A stretch of DNA of 64,000 nucleotides from Glycine soja (GCF_004193775.1 NC_041004.1:1998718-2062717); one strand, 5' to 3'; counted from the first letter of the stretch, positions 52,028-63,628 are shown. Translations and numbers: made by a program. Notes: generated by a model from the letters alone, not told the origin.

Positions 52028-53982
52028 CGGTGGCCTACACACACATCCCCATAGTCCAAATTTTTTTATAAAAAAAACATAAAAAGGAGGAAAGAAGAGA
52101 ATTGACAGAAAAATTAAGACTTCCTCACTTCTCTCTTTCACTCTTTCTCATCATTAGGCAGCCACCACCAGCGAACCACCAACGGTAGAGGTGAACCTCT
52201 CATTCTAATTCAATGCTCTTCGAACCGTGCGAAAAGATTTCCCATCACACGACTCACCAACTTGATCTTCCGCGGGAACCATATGTCAGAACAGGTCCGG
52301 AAAAAACAGGTACAATCTCCTTTTCCTCTACCCCGAGCATCTAACCAACTCGCGTGGTTCATTGGTTCCAAAGTGATATAGAGGTGTGCTTGAAGTGAGG
52401 GGAGGGGGGGCCCCTATTGGGGTGGGACCTTTTACCGTCGAGGCATAAGCGCCCTCTTGCTACCCATATGCCATGTTGCAATTGCAACTTGCAATATACT
52501 ATGGAGGTACTCAATTCATTAGGAAATAGGAAAGTTAACGGAGAACATTTGGTTTTGGAAAATTGAACTTTTTTTTTTTAACTACAAAAAGTTCTCGCTT
52601 GCTTTCAAATGTTTGTACAAGATAATATTGTCCTTGGTATATATGGCTTACAACATAATTTTTTTTTAAGACAGGATGTTAATTATTTATTTTGCATGTA
52701 GTACTAGAGTATTAAATGAGTTTATTTTGCATGATGTAAATTATTTATTTTACAATGCTTGATGTTTTATTTTACTTGTTATTTTAGACATTGAACTAAC
52801 TTGATTTTAATACTTTTAATGTTAATTTTGCACTTTGCACCTTAATGTTTTATTTTGGTAGACTATTAGATTATCTTTAAGTTTAATGTTTTATTTTGAT
52901 AGACCATTGGATTATCTTTAAGTTTATAATATGTTAGTGTTGTTATTTATTTCTCATGTTTTTTTTTTAATTTTTCACTTTTTTTAAATAATAAAAAAAT
53001 TTTTATTTTCTAACCTACCCGTATCTTGAAATTTTCCGTCTCATTCCCATACCCGTATATGTTTCGTCCCCATTTTGGTCGGATTCCCAAAACCCAGGAC
53101 ATGAAGGTAAAAAAAAAAAAAAATTTATTATTCACCGTCAGAAGGAGACCAACATCGATTCGCATAATGAACATCGTGTAAAAATAAAATAAAACAATCT
53201 ATACATCACAATGATTTCCATTATCCCAAACAAAGTTCACCAAAATCGTTATGTTTATACCCCTCAACATCGTTATTGCATATCACAAAACCAAAAGTAC
53301 AATGAGATGTTTTTTCAATGTTTATTTAAAAAAGTGTTGGAAAATCAAAATCAATAATCATAATTAATGTTCTTTGTCAAGCTTTGGATGGGAAATTAAG
53401 TGGAAACAAATAGAAAAAGAAGGATCCAGTGGTGGTGGAAGGAAAGGATTATGAGAATAGGGTTAACTTGAAGGCTTTTTGTTACATTTCACTACAAGCT
53501 AACACTTTCAATTAACGCTATTAAGTATTCACATAGGGATGTCAAACAAATACATTTTATCCTAAGGGACTCTCCTATAATAAGTCTTAACTACAGAAAA
53601 AGTGAATGTAATTTTTTTTATTAATTAAATTAATTATTTTTTAATCTTGATAAATTAGATAATTAAGTCTTCAGAAATATTAGTAATACTTTCTTTAATA
53701 TTTTCTTTTGGATATTTTAATTTTTATGATTGATTATAATTTATTAAAAATCATCAATTTTGATAGGTTTCATTTCTTATTTAATATAAATCAAGAAATA
53801 AAAACATTAAATGTAAAATAAAACTTATCAAAATTAATAATTTTTAATAAATTTTAACCAATAAAAAATATCTAAAAAAATATAAGAGAATATCACTAAT
53901 ATTTTTCTTGAGTGTTTTATATAGAAAAAGAGGGAATAACTATTTAAATTTTGCCTCACTCCTCTCTTTCACTCTTTAAAAG
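52028..53982. repeat. Tandem duplication, copy 1 (~1.95 kb)
   Basis: Starts at GACGGTGGCCTACACACACA and is followed directly by copy 2, which starts at GACGGTGGCCTACACGCACA. The two are collinear almost throughout. Shared landmarks include the AGCCACCACCAGCGAACCAC block (about 52161 and 54120), TTGCAATTGCAACTTGCAAT (about 52476 and 54446), CCCAAAACCCAGGACATGAA (about 53087 and 54978) and AAGAAGGATCCAGTGGTGGT (about 53419 and 55302). No intact coding frame is conserved between the copies. Confidence 0.85.
52195..52525 (-). other. Group II intron 3'-end-like segment (probable organellar insert), copy 1
   Basis: On the minus strand, about 52255-52220 reads GAGTCGTGTGATGGGAAATC followed by TTTTCGCACGGTTCG. 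This has the form of group II intron domain V: GAGCCGT-type 5' strand, a purine loop and a CACGGTTC 3' strand that pairs with it. The next ~30 bases could form domain VI. Upstream sequence (CCTCTTGCTACCC, GGTGGGACC) is GC-richer than the surroundings. Group II introns occur in plant mitochondria and plastids, so this is best read as a nuclear insertion of organellar DNA. The intron identity is not assignable by eye. Confidence 0.55.
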
Positions 53983-55850
53983 ACGGTGGCCTACACGCAC
54001 ATCCTCATAGTCCAAAATTTTAAAAAAAAAAACAACATAAAAAAGGAGGAAAAAAGAGAATCAACAAAAAAATTAGGACTTCCTCACTCCTCTCTTTCAC
54101 TCTTTCTTCTTGTTGGACAGCCACCACCAGCGAACCACCAATGACGGAGGTGAACCTCTCATTCTAATTCAATGCTCTCCGAACCATGCGAAAAGATTTC
54201 CCATCACACAGCTCACCAACTTGATCTTCCGCTGGAACCATATGTCCAAACAGACCTGGAAAAACAGGTATGATCTCCCTTTTCTCTGCCCCAGACATCT
54301 AACTAGCTCACGTGGTTCACTGATTCCAAAGTGATTCATATAGAGGTGTGCTTGAAGTGGGGGGAGAGGGATGCTGCCGCTATTGGGGTGGGACCTGTTA
54401 CCATCAGGCATAAGAGCCCTCTTGCTACCCATATGCCATGTTGCAATTGCAACTTGCAATATGTTATGGAGGTACTCAATTCATTAGGAAATAGGAAAGT
54501 TAAGGGGGAACATTTAGTTTTGGAAAACTGAACTTTTTTTTTTAACTACAAAAGTTCTCGCTTGCTTTCAAATGTTTGTACAAGACAATATTTTCCTCGG
54601 TATATATGACTTATAACAACTTATTTTTAGGACAGGATGTAAATTATTTATTTTGCATGTAGTACCAGAGTACTAAATGAGTTTATTTTGCATGATGTAA
54701 ATTATTTATTTTACAATGCTTGATGTTTTATTTTATTTTTTGTTTTAGACATTGAACTAACTTAATTTTAATATTTTTTAATGTTAAACCTTAATGTTTT
54801 ATTTTGATAGACCATTAGATCATCTTTAAGTTTATAATATACTAGTATTGTTATTTATTTCTCATGTTTTTTTATTAATTTTTCAGTTATTTTAAAAAAT
54901 TTGTTATTTTCTAACCTACCCGTATCTCAAAATTTTCCATCCCATTCCCGTACCCCGTTTTGGTGCATCCTGGATTCCCAAAACCCAGGACATGAAGGTA
55001 AAAAAAAAATGAACTTTACTATTCACCGTCAAAAGGAGACCAACATGCATAATGAACATCGTGTAAAAATAAAATAAAACAATCTATACATCACAATGAT
55101 TTCGATTATCCCAAACAAAGTTCACCAAAATCGTTATGTTTATACCCCTCGACATCGTTATTGCATATCACAACCAAAAGTACAATGAGATGTTTTTTCA
55201 ATGTTTATTTAAAAAAGTGTTGGAAAATCAAAATCAATAATCATAATTAATGTTCTTTGTCAAGCTTTGGATGGGAAATTAAGTGGAAACAAATAGAAAA
55301 AGAAGGATCCAGTGGTGGTGGAAGGAAAGGATTATGACAATAGGGTTAACTTGAAGGCTTTTTGTTACATTTCACTACAAACTAACACTTTCAATTAACG
55401 CTATTAAGTATTCACATAGGGATATCAAAGAAATAAATACATTTTATCCTAAGGGACTCTACTAAGTCTTAAATACAGAAAAAAAGTGAATGTAATTTTT
55501 TTTTGTTAATTAAATTAATTATTTTTTAATTTGATAAATTAGATAATTAAGTCTTGAGAAATATTAGTAATACTTTCTTTAATATTTTCTTTTGAATACT
55601 TTAATTTTTATGATTGATTATAATTTATTAAAAAACATCAATTTTGATAGGTTTCATTTCTTATTTAATATAAATCAAGAAAGAAAAAGATTAAATGAAA
55701 AATAAAACTTATCAAAATTAATAATTTTTAATAAATTTTAACCAATCACAAAAAAAATATCTAAATAAATATAAGAGAATATCACTAATATTTTTCTTGA
55801 GTGTTTTATATAGAAAAAGAGGGAATAACTATTTAAACTTTCAGTCTTGA
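53983..55850. repeat. Tandem duplication, copy 2 (~1.87 kb)
   Basis: Collinear with copy 1. The last shared block is AGAGGGAATAACTATTTAAA, near 53930 in copy 1 and 55824 in copy 2. Differences are scattered substitutions and small indels, for example loss of a phrase near 54790 and of CATCGATTCG near 55044. Divergence looks like a few percent, so the duplication is not very recent. Confidence 0.85.
54145..54500 (-). other. Group II intron 3'-end-like segment, copy 2
   Basis: Minus-strand reading near 54216-54181 gives GAGCTGTGTGATGGGAAATC then TTTTCGCATGGTTCG. Compared with copy 1, both strands of the presumed domain V stem differ at one position each: copy 1 has GAGTCG and GCACGG, copy 2 has GAGCTG and GCATGG. 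The domain V-like fold is thus decaying independently in each copy. The upstream block TTCCAGCGGAAGATCAAGTT is preserved. Confidence 0.55.
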
Positions 55851-57800
55851 AAAAGTGAATATAGAAATACAATATTCTGAGTACTGACATTGTTACGAGT
55901 TTTTTTTTTTTTTTAAGAAATTGTTAAATATTGTCCATGTCCGAAAAAATAATACTAATAGCGTTTTTTATTTCTAGGTTGATGGTTGAGAGACATTCTC
56001 GCAAATGATAATTGTTTTCTAACAAAATTATAAATTTCTATTATTATAATTATTTAGAATTTTGAAGAGAATAAATAATATATGGATGGATTGTAACAAA
56101 GTCTTTTACATTATCATTAAATTTCAAATTATAAAAACTTTTGCACGAGCAACAATTTCAGTACAATTGCTTGCGTAGGTTTTCAAAGTTAAGCAACTTT
56201 TTTTTAAAGACCAAAATATCAATAGAATAAATGAGTTCCTATAGCTTATATAAGTAACTATAACCAATGTTGCCTGAATATTAAATAAATAAATAAAATT
56301 CCAAGTTAGAATAAGGATCTTGTTCACGTAAAAAAAAAGGATCTTGTTTGAATGAAAAGACAAAATGAGACTCATTAAAAAAATAAGTTAAAAACTCAAG
56401 TTCAAGCATTAAAAAAATAATAAGTATTCTTAAATATTATATGATAAGAAAGAAGAGACCCATCAAAAGTTACTCAACAATCTGGATTAAATTTTTGTAC
56501 AGGATATCCAATGTAAAAATTTATAGGCACAAATGATTTAATTTCCGGTTTGAATGGAATCCATCATTAGAGTTGGAGTAATAACATTTAAATCACCTTT
56601 TATTCGAAACACCTTATCATCATTTTTAATTTCTCTTTATCTATTTTTTCCTATCACATTATAAAATTTATAATACTTATTTTTTTTTCTCTTTTTTTTT
56701 TTTTTACTTTTTATCTAGGTGTTAGATATTATATTAGATGCTTATCAAACATTTTCCTAAAAGTTGTGATTTTATCCTAAAGTGGACCACTTTTTCATCC
56801 AAATCATCCGTGGCAGTTATTGTTCATCCCAAAATGCTTTATTTAGATACATATTTAAGGCCATGGAAGAAAAAGTTAACAGATAGTTGGCAGAGCATCA
56901 ATTATTTTACCAATCTCCCTCCAATACTAATATCACTTTGGTATCGATGGAAAGAAGTTGAGTACTAACACTAGTCAGTGAGGAATCATTTGATACTGGT
57001 CAATTGCCATAAGGCTGAAACAGTAGACTAAAGAAAGTTTATGTTATAGAAAAGTGCAGTCCTTTTGGAAGTTGTTCTCCTTTAAGTTTGGTTTGGTCCC
57101 CAATTGTTTTACTTTCTATCTTTATGTATATATATATTTAAGTTGGATTCTTTTAACTGGGCGGTTTGAATTGGAGTGCCAACATAATTGGAATGTCAAT
57201 TCCTACTTCTCTCGACCTTTGCTCTTTTTTGCTAAAAAAATGCATAGAAATAGAAATAGAATACACAAATTAGGAGACCTGATTTCACGTAAAATTTTGT
57301 GGTATATTTGCAATACTTTGAAGTTAAAATATAGGGTGAAAATTTCATTCATTTTAGTGCAGAAGACAAATAATACCAGTAAGTCTTGCTGAATTTTGCC
57401 TTACTTTTTGACTTTTTGTGTGTATAAATATCTTATATGAAGGTAGCTATATTCTCTAACTCTTTTTTGCTATAATGTGATGACGTTTAATTATGCAAAT
57501 TGGGCAAGGAACTTATATTTCCATTTTTAAGGCATGACATGTGGCTCACCAAAAGAAAAAAGAATGCTATTGCCAAGATCCTCAAAGCCATAAAATATAC
57601 CTTTATCACAACTTCCATAAAATTTGGTAAATGAGTCAAGCATGGAAACAGAAACCGTATTATGTAATTTTATATTGAATTGACATGGATTGAAACATGT
57701 AAAGCAACAAATTAAAAGCATCTAAACTAACAAAAGTCACATTATGTCTGCATATTGTCCCTCAAATGCAACAAAAGTAAAATTAACAAAATACTATAAA
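55851..57800. other. Intergenic, downstream of the F-box gene
   Basis: AT-rich, with a 17-base T run near 55900 and short ORFs (56738-56968 and 57054-57392, plus strand) that have no domain or splice support. About 57500-57800 may hold the F-box 3' UTR. Confidence 0.4.
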
Positions 57801-59030
57801 CTACCAACACTGCTTGTGTGAAGGAAGAGGCAAAGTTCCAGCTCTAGTACCACACGTGTGCAGAGAAAGAGGCAAAGTTCCAGCACCAGTACCAAATGTG
57901 CGCAAAGTGTCCTTGTATGAAGTGAAGCGAAGAACATTGAAGTCAAATTCATGATCACAGATTTCCTGAATCCTCATATCTTTCAAACCACAGCCATAGA
58001 CCTTCTTCTCAGTGGCAAAGACCAAAAGATCACCATTCAAAACTGCATAGCCCTTTACTCTTATAATAGGATGATCCTTCACCATTGCTTTCACTCTTAT
58101 CTTCAAAACCCTTCTCCACTCACTTGTCTCATAGTGTGTCAAAGTCCATATGGTGAACACATGCTTCCTCAGCCTCACCAAACAAATTGATTGATTTGGA
58201 TCAGTGGCTTTTCCCCATTTGAAAATCCCCATGTCACAAGTCAAGTCATGAGAACCCTTTCTTGCTTCTTTAGGCACTCTCAGCATTCTTGAATTTCCAC
58301 TCTCAAAATTGTATGACATAATGTATGGCCTGAAATAAGGACTTTTTTTGTTCCAGGAAGGAAAACAATCTGAGATGAAGTGAACAGCTCCTCTGTGATG
58401 AACAGGCATGTCAAATTTCAGTTTCCTACTGCCAGTAAAAAATCTTTCTTGCTTTGATTTCCACACTCCTTCATTGGAATGATAAACTTTGCAATCCAAA
58501 TTTGAAGAAGACCAATCAACTAAGTTGTCATAAAAAAGATACACCATGTAATCATCTTTGTCATCACATTCAAGAACAATCTTGAGATCAACAGCACCAA
58601 TACTTGTACCATTTTGTTTATACTCATCAGGGGTGGGAATAGGCAACCAGGATTGTGTTGCTGGGTTGGTAATGAGCAGCTTCACTTCATTCTCGCCAGT
58701 GGCGCGACAAAGAATCAAGCCATTGCTAGAACTCAAAATCTTGGCCGAGTTAGACAAGAATTCGAGAGAGGATTGAGGCACCCCAGATGAGAGCTCCTCC
58801 CCAGGTAAAGGGTGGAATTCAACATGGACATTGTATGACTGAGTGATGTCTGGTTGAATGAAGAAACATGTGTCATCCCTTAGCAATGAGTTTTGTGTCT
58901 GTTTCGATGCAAAATATGTTTCCTTTGGTAACTTTGAGAATGACTTGCTGGTGGACGTGAACTTGTAGATGGCTTTTGCTGGTAATCGAGAGAATATCTC
59001 AAGCAATTCGTCATGTGACAATGGCGCCAT
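57801..59030 (-). CDS. F-box protein, single exon, 409 residues
   Basis: Probable substrate adaptor of an SCF ubiquitin ligase. Residues 1-45 match an F-box: LSHDELLEIFSRLPAKAIYK followed by STSKSF. The remainder resembles the F-box-associated beta-propeller type domain (ILSSSNGLILCRA, LLITNPATQSWLPIP, the VYHSNEGVWKS region, HHRGAVHFISD). Length is typical of this large plant family and the gene has no intron. At the C-terminus a 14-codon segment is tandemly repeated (TLRTFGTGAGTLPLSLHT, then CGTRAGTLPLPS), extending the tail. A candidate TATA (ATATATAAATATA) lies at about 59079-59098. Family is clear; the substrate cannot be inferred. Confidence 0.88.
   Translation of the reverse strand: MAPLSHDELLEIFSRLPAKAIYKFTSTSKSFSKLPKETYFASKQTQNSLLRDDTCFFIQPDITQSYNVHVEFHPLPGEELSSGVPQSSLEFLSNSAKILSSSNGLILCRATGENEVKLLITNPATQSWLPIPTPDEYKQNGTSIGAVDLKIVLECDDKDDYMVYLFYDNLVDWSSSNLDCKVYHSNEGVWKSKQERFFTGSRKLKFDMPVHHRGAVHFISDCFPSWNKKSPYFRPYIMSYNFESGNSRMLRVPKEARKGSHDLTCDMGIFKWGKATDPNQSICLVRLRKHVFTIWTLTHYETSEWRRVLKIRVKAMVKDHPIIRVKGYAVLNGDLLVFATEKKVYGCGLKDMRIQEICDHEFDFNVLRFTSYKDTLRTFGTGAGTLPLSLHTCGTRAGTLPLPSHKQCW
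57826..57909 (-). repeat. 42-bp in-frame tandem repeat at the F-box 3' end
   Basis: AGAGGCAAAGTTCCAGC occurs at 57826 and 57868, exactly 42 bases apart, with AGTACCA and GTG in equivalent positions. Being a multiple of three, the duplication kept the frame and lengthened the protein tail by 14 residues. Confidence 0.85.
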
Positions 59031-59934
59031 TCTAATGACAAATATTTGGAACCAAAGAATACAACAACTATCAACGGAGGATATATTTATATATGTGAAT
59101 GTGATTTAGGTGCGCTTGAAATTCTTTTTCGATAACAAATCTTTATCTTTATTTGTTAATTTCTCTATCTATTATCTCTGAGAACTTAATGATGACAACT
59201 TTTGCTATCACTTTCTTAATTTGAATCTAAATGTCCTTTTCAATATATGATAGGATTTCTGTTGATAGTAAGAAAAATCTTTATCTAATCAATTTTGATT
59301 GTATCTAATATATCTCTACTAGCATTTAATGATATAAAAAATATAAAAAGATAATATCTTTTTGAATCTAAATAATTTCGGTTGTATCTATTTTAATATA
59401 TGGTAAGTTATGAAAATCTTTATCTGATAATTAACTTTTGATTATATATGTTAGTATCTAATATATCTCTTATAGTATTTAATGATATAATAGAAAAATT
59501 ATATCTTAACGAAGTGTTTTGGATTGTATCTATTTCAATATATTAATGTGTCGCGTCAAAATTTAAAAAACAAATTTAGAGTAAGATTTTTTAAGATTAT
59601 ATACAATAAATTCGTACGAAATAGCGTTGTGTTAGGAAAGTAATATCTCTTTATCTCAAAGTTCAGTTTATCTAATAAAAGATATCTTAAATTCAATATT
59701 GTATCAAGATTAAAAATTTGAAATTTTAAACAAAATTTAAATAATAAATCAAATTCAAAATTGAATAAGAAAAGATAAAAATATAGGCGCTAAATTTTAA
59801 CTTTGATCTTCCTATTTTTTAAAATAAGTAAACATGACATTTATGGGGAAAAAAATTAAATAAAGTGAAAAATAAAAAATATCTTAATAAAATTTCAACT
59901 CATCACCTTTTATTTATATATAAGGAAATAAACC
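59031..59934. other. F-box promoter side and AT-rich intergenic
   Basis: Repeated phrases such as AATATATCTCT, TTTAATGATATAA and GAAAATCTTTATCT occur at 59255-59350 and again at 59400-59500, a degenerate local duplication with ~140-base offset. No gene. Confidence 0.4.
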
Positions 59935-59944
59935 ACTAATACAT

Positions 59945-60660
59945 TTTTTTTTGTTTTGTTAAATATATTAATATTATTTTCTATATATCATTAATAAAGA
60001 GTTTTTAATTTTTTTTAAATTATCAAAATTTATAAATTGAAAAATATTTAATATATAAGTCTTTTTAATTTTATTTAATTTAATTTTATATGTTTTTATT
60101 TTGAATAATTTATACATTTTATTTTTATTTCACCAATTTATAATTAAATTTCATAAGTTAATATGAAAATTATTTACATAATTTTTTAAATTGATTTTAA
60201 TATACAAATTATTTTACTCTAATTATTCATGTAAAATTAAAAGATTTAATAATAAATATTTTTTAATTTATAAAATTTGAAAATTCTAAAATAATTAATA
60301 ACTCTTGACTAATTATACATAAAAAATAATGTTAATATAATTAAAGCAAATATTTTATTGCTTTATCTATGAATAATTTTACATAAATAATTAGAGTAAA
60401 AATAATATGTATATTAAAATCAATTTATAAAAAAATTATGTAAATAATTTAGATATTAATTTATAAAACTTAATTGTAAACTGATAAAAAAATATAAACT
60501 ATTCCAAATAAAAACATATAAAATGATATAAAATAAAATTTAAAATATTTATATATTAAATATTTCTAATTTCTAATTTTTGATAATTTGAAAAAAAAAA
60601 TAATTTTTTTACTAATAATACATAAAAAATAATATTAATATAAGTTTATTGTCTTGTCTA
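59945..60660. repeat. Large AT-rich foldback, arms ~300 bp
   Basis: The left arm (about 59945-60245) and the right arm (about 60365-60660), read in reverse complement, share the same blocks in the same order. These include AAATTATCAAAA, AATATTTAATATATAA, TATATGTTTTTATTT, AATTATTTACATAATTTTTT, TTGATTTTAATATACA and CTCTAATTATT. A loop of ~120 bases separates them. The reverse complement of the right arm's outer end (AATATTAATATTATTTT-like) is also present at the left end. It is non-coding, and compatible with a foldback/MITE-type element. Confidence 0.7.
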
Positions 60661-61407
60661 TAAATAAAGAGTCATGAAAACATAAGCATCATAAGACACT
60701 TTTTATTTTTCATTTCATTTAATATTTTTTCATATAAACATCATGTAAACAATTTACATAAACTTTATATCAATACCAATATGTCACATCCATGTCAACA
60801 TTTAACGATTAACTAATAGTTAATTAACAAAATAACCAAAATTGCTTATTTTAAAAAATAAGAAGATTAAATGTCTTGATTTAAAAATAAAAAGAACAAA
60901 ATTACAAATTTAAAATTATAGAAAGTTCAAAATTGCAATTTAGTTAAAAATATATAATAATATGATAAAAAGAGATAGAATGAAAAAATAAGAATAAAAA
61001 GTGTGGCGAAAATACGTAGTACTACTTTAATGTTTAAATTTGGCCAATCTGACACCCCTAAGGGAAAAAGGAAAAAAGGAAAAAAAATTCAATCCTGCCT
61101 ATGAAACTCATGGAATATCTTTATACCTTTTCAACCATATAGAATGTCACGTGCTATGATATGAAATTAATTTTGAAACTCTTAATGTACAAATATGATT
61201 CTGTATATACAATATTGTCACCACAACAAAGAATTCTTAAAGCCACTAACGATTCTGCACATTCGTAACCTTCCTAATCCCCATAGCAATGGACAGTGTC
61301 GTTCAAGTTGATAATAGACTAGAATTCTGAAAATCACAAAAAATATTTCATTACATTGCAATATCAGATTTAAAATTCAGCTCTAATCCCTCTAGAAAAC
61401 GTTTACA
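60661..61407. other. Intergenic, 3' flank of the kinase remnant
   Basis: AT-rich, no gene. The part near 61230-61400 may be former 3' UTR of the Aurora-like gene. Confidence 0.4.
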
Positions 61408-61567
61408 CTAGTTGCAGACACCCTTGGGATCTGCATTCTTGGATATCCAAGGATGCTTCATTATCCTCTGAAGTGAGAGCCTTCGTGAAGAGTCTTTTAC
61501 CAGCAACTGCATCAATTTACAGTTTGTAGTAAGAAGAAGGACCAAATCTGTTCTCTGAAAGGATATG

Positions 61568-63628
61568 TGATGAGAATCAAGAAACTGGCCAAATACAGGC
61601 TAAAGGCCCAAGTGGAGAAGGACAAAGCCCCCAAGTGGAGAAGGATGAAGACCCAGAGGCAGAGACACTATCAAGACTATTAATTATTGCTAAAAGCCCA
61701 AACTAATTTGAAGGCCCAAGTTAAATACGTTTTTAGTTATAATTTTTATTTATTGTAATTTTGGCCCAAACTGTTTAGAAGACCCATGTCTATTTTTATC
61801 TTTTTGTTCATATACACTATCAGCATTGGTTTTTGTTTTGAATAAAAAAAAACTTTTGTCATTTGATAAAATTTGGTGAGAGTTTCTCTCTAGGTTCCTT
61901 GTTGAACCAATTATCAGACTTATCAAGGTAATCCTTGTGGTGTTTACCCGAACTTATCTTCCTTCACCAGAAGTGGCGTCTACCCTGACTTATCTTCCTT
62001 TACCTTGACTTATCTTCCTTCGCTGGAAGTGGCGTCATCCGGAACTCCATAGCTTGTATCAAACGATCCGCCCCATAAGGTTCACATCATCTGGTATTAG
62101 AGCTTCAGCTCTTGATACAGGAACTTAAGAGGGAACACGAGTGGTAAAAGGCAAGATGGAATACATTACACAAAAGCCTATATATTGAAAGCATCAAACA
62201 CGAGTGAACTACCATCAAAGAGAAACACGTGAGTAGAGTGTGGTGAGGTCCTGAATCTTTTTTTTTTTAAATTACTGCAAAATTCTTTGTTCCTTAATCA
62301 TGGTAGGAGCTGGTGACAATGGTGGTGTATATCATCAACTGGATGGATCTCAGCGCTTATTACTGGACGCGATGACTACATAAATGCAACGTTTGTTGAA
62401 TCGTAACAAAGAAGAACTCTACAGGCGAATAGTCAAATCTTCCTTGTTTACTCTTAAACCTCTATCCCCTAGAGAAGTGTGTGATGACCAAATCAGAATG
62501 AGAGAAAAGAGAGAACAAGAGAAAGAAAATAGTGAGACACCACAAAGGAATAGGAAAAAGAAGAGTGATACACCCGAGGGAAAGAGTGATACACATAAGA
62601 GAGAGAGTGATACACATGAGAGAAAATTTAATTATTTTGCAGAGGCGAGTGAAGTGAGGAAAGTGTTACTTGATCATGAACCACTCTATCTACAGTATTG
62701 CAAAGACAGTAAAATTTCTATTGATAATTCTAATGAGTTTACTATTTCTATTTCTCCTAGTGTTCAACCCTTATTGCAGGAATTTAAAAACGTCTTTCCT
62801 AAGGAGATTCCTCATGGACTGCCACCTTCAAGAGGCATAGAACATCAAGTTGATCTCCTTCCCGGAGCTTCATTGCCTAACAGGCCAACTTATAAAAGCA
62901 ATCCCCAAGAGACTCAACGTAAGGATGCACATGCCAAAGTTGAGTATGTGAAAAGATTGTATGACCAAGTGAAGGTGCAAATTGCAAAGAAGAATGAAAG
63001 TTATGCCAAGCAAGCCAACAAGAAAAGGAAGGAAGTGGTACTTGAATCCGGTGATGATCTTAGACATTTGAGGGCAAATGTTTTCCAAGAAGAAGGGAAT
63101 GATGAGAATCATGAAACTGGCCAAATACAGGCTAAAGGTCCAAGTGAAGAAGGACGAAGGCCCAACTGGAGAAGGACAAAACCCCCAAGTGGAGAAGGAT
63201 GAAGACCCAGAGGCAGAGACACTATCAAGACTATTAATTATTGCTGAAGGTCCAAACTAATTTGAAGGCTCAAGTTAAATATGCTTTTAGTTATAATTTT
63301 TATTTATTGTAATTTTGACCCAAACTGTTTAGAAGGCTCATGTCTATTTTTATCTTTTTGTTCAGATACACTATAAGTATTGGTTTTTGTTTTCAATAAA
63401 GAGACTTTTGGCATTTGATAAAATTGGGTGAGAGTTTCTCTCTGGGTTCCTTGTTGAACCAACCTCAGACTTATCAAGGTAATCCTTGTGGCGTCTACCC
63501 GAACTTATCTTCCTTCACCAGAAGTGGCGTGTACCGTGACTTATCTTCCTTCACTGGAAGTGGCGTCATCCAAATCTCTGTAACCTGTATCAAAATAAGA
63601 ACTTACTCGACTAATAAGATTCACATCA
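61568..63628 (+). mobile_element. Non-autonomous Ty3/gypsy element in the kinase intron
   Basis: The LTRs are 61568-62089 and 63100-63628. Both start TGATGAGAATCA and end TTCACATCA, with the same interior (AGAGGCAGAGACACTATC, TGTCTATTTTTATCTTTTTG, GTGAGAGTTTCTCTC). The primer-binding site TGGTATTAGAGC follows the 5' LTR at 62092. A gag-like start (MVGAGDNGGVYHQLDGSQRL at about 62300-62360) is cut by TAA. The rest of gag, reverse transcriptase, RNase H and most of integrase are deleted. A purine-rich stretch before 63100 could be the polypurine tract. LTRs differ by indels, including one extra ~18-bp unit in the 5' LTR. I could not confirm a target-site duplication. Confidence 0.8.
62384..63202 (+). 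CDS. Chimeric gypsy polyprotein remnant ORF (272 residues)
   Basis: Open frame inside the gypsy element. Residues ~15-80 match the basic Glu/Lys-rich linker before pol (LKPLSPREVCDDQIRMREKR). Residues ~125-180 match the segment just before reverse transcriptase (LLQEFKNVFPKEIPHGLPPS, then RGIEHQVDLLPGA and NPQET). At residue ~180 it jumps to the tail of integrase (HAKVEYVKRLYDQVKVQIAK, KNESYAKQANK) and then reads into the 3' LTR ([12 protein letters not shown]). All catalytic domains are absent. Frame retention across the deletion may be chance or may reflect an element family that spread in this deleted form. Confidence 0.7.
   Translation: MQRLLNRNKEELYRRIVKSSLFTLKPLSPREVCDDQIRMREKREQEKENSETPQRNRKKKSDTPEGKSDTHKRESDTHERKFNYFAEASEVRKVLLDHEPLYLQYCKDSKISIDNSNEFTISISPSVQPLLQEFKNVFPKEIPHGLPPSRGIEHQVDLLPGASLPNRPTYKSNPQETQRKDAHAKVEYVKRLYDQVKVQIAKKNESYAKQANKKRKEVVLESGDDLRHLRANVFQEEGNDENHETGQIQAKGPSEEGRRPNWRRTKPPSGEG

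Noticed and set aside
54110..54531. ORFs on both strands within the duplicated group II-like segment
   Set aside because: Not conserved as frames between the two duplicate copies; explained better as intron RNA structure.
56738..57392. Plus-strand ORFs of 76 and 112 residues downstream of the F-box gene
   Set aside because: No recognised motif and surrounded by AT-rich non-coding sequence; a transcript would be needed to support either.
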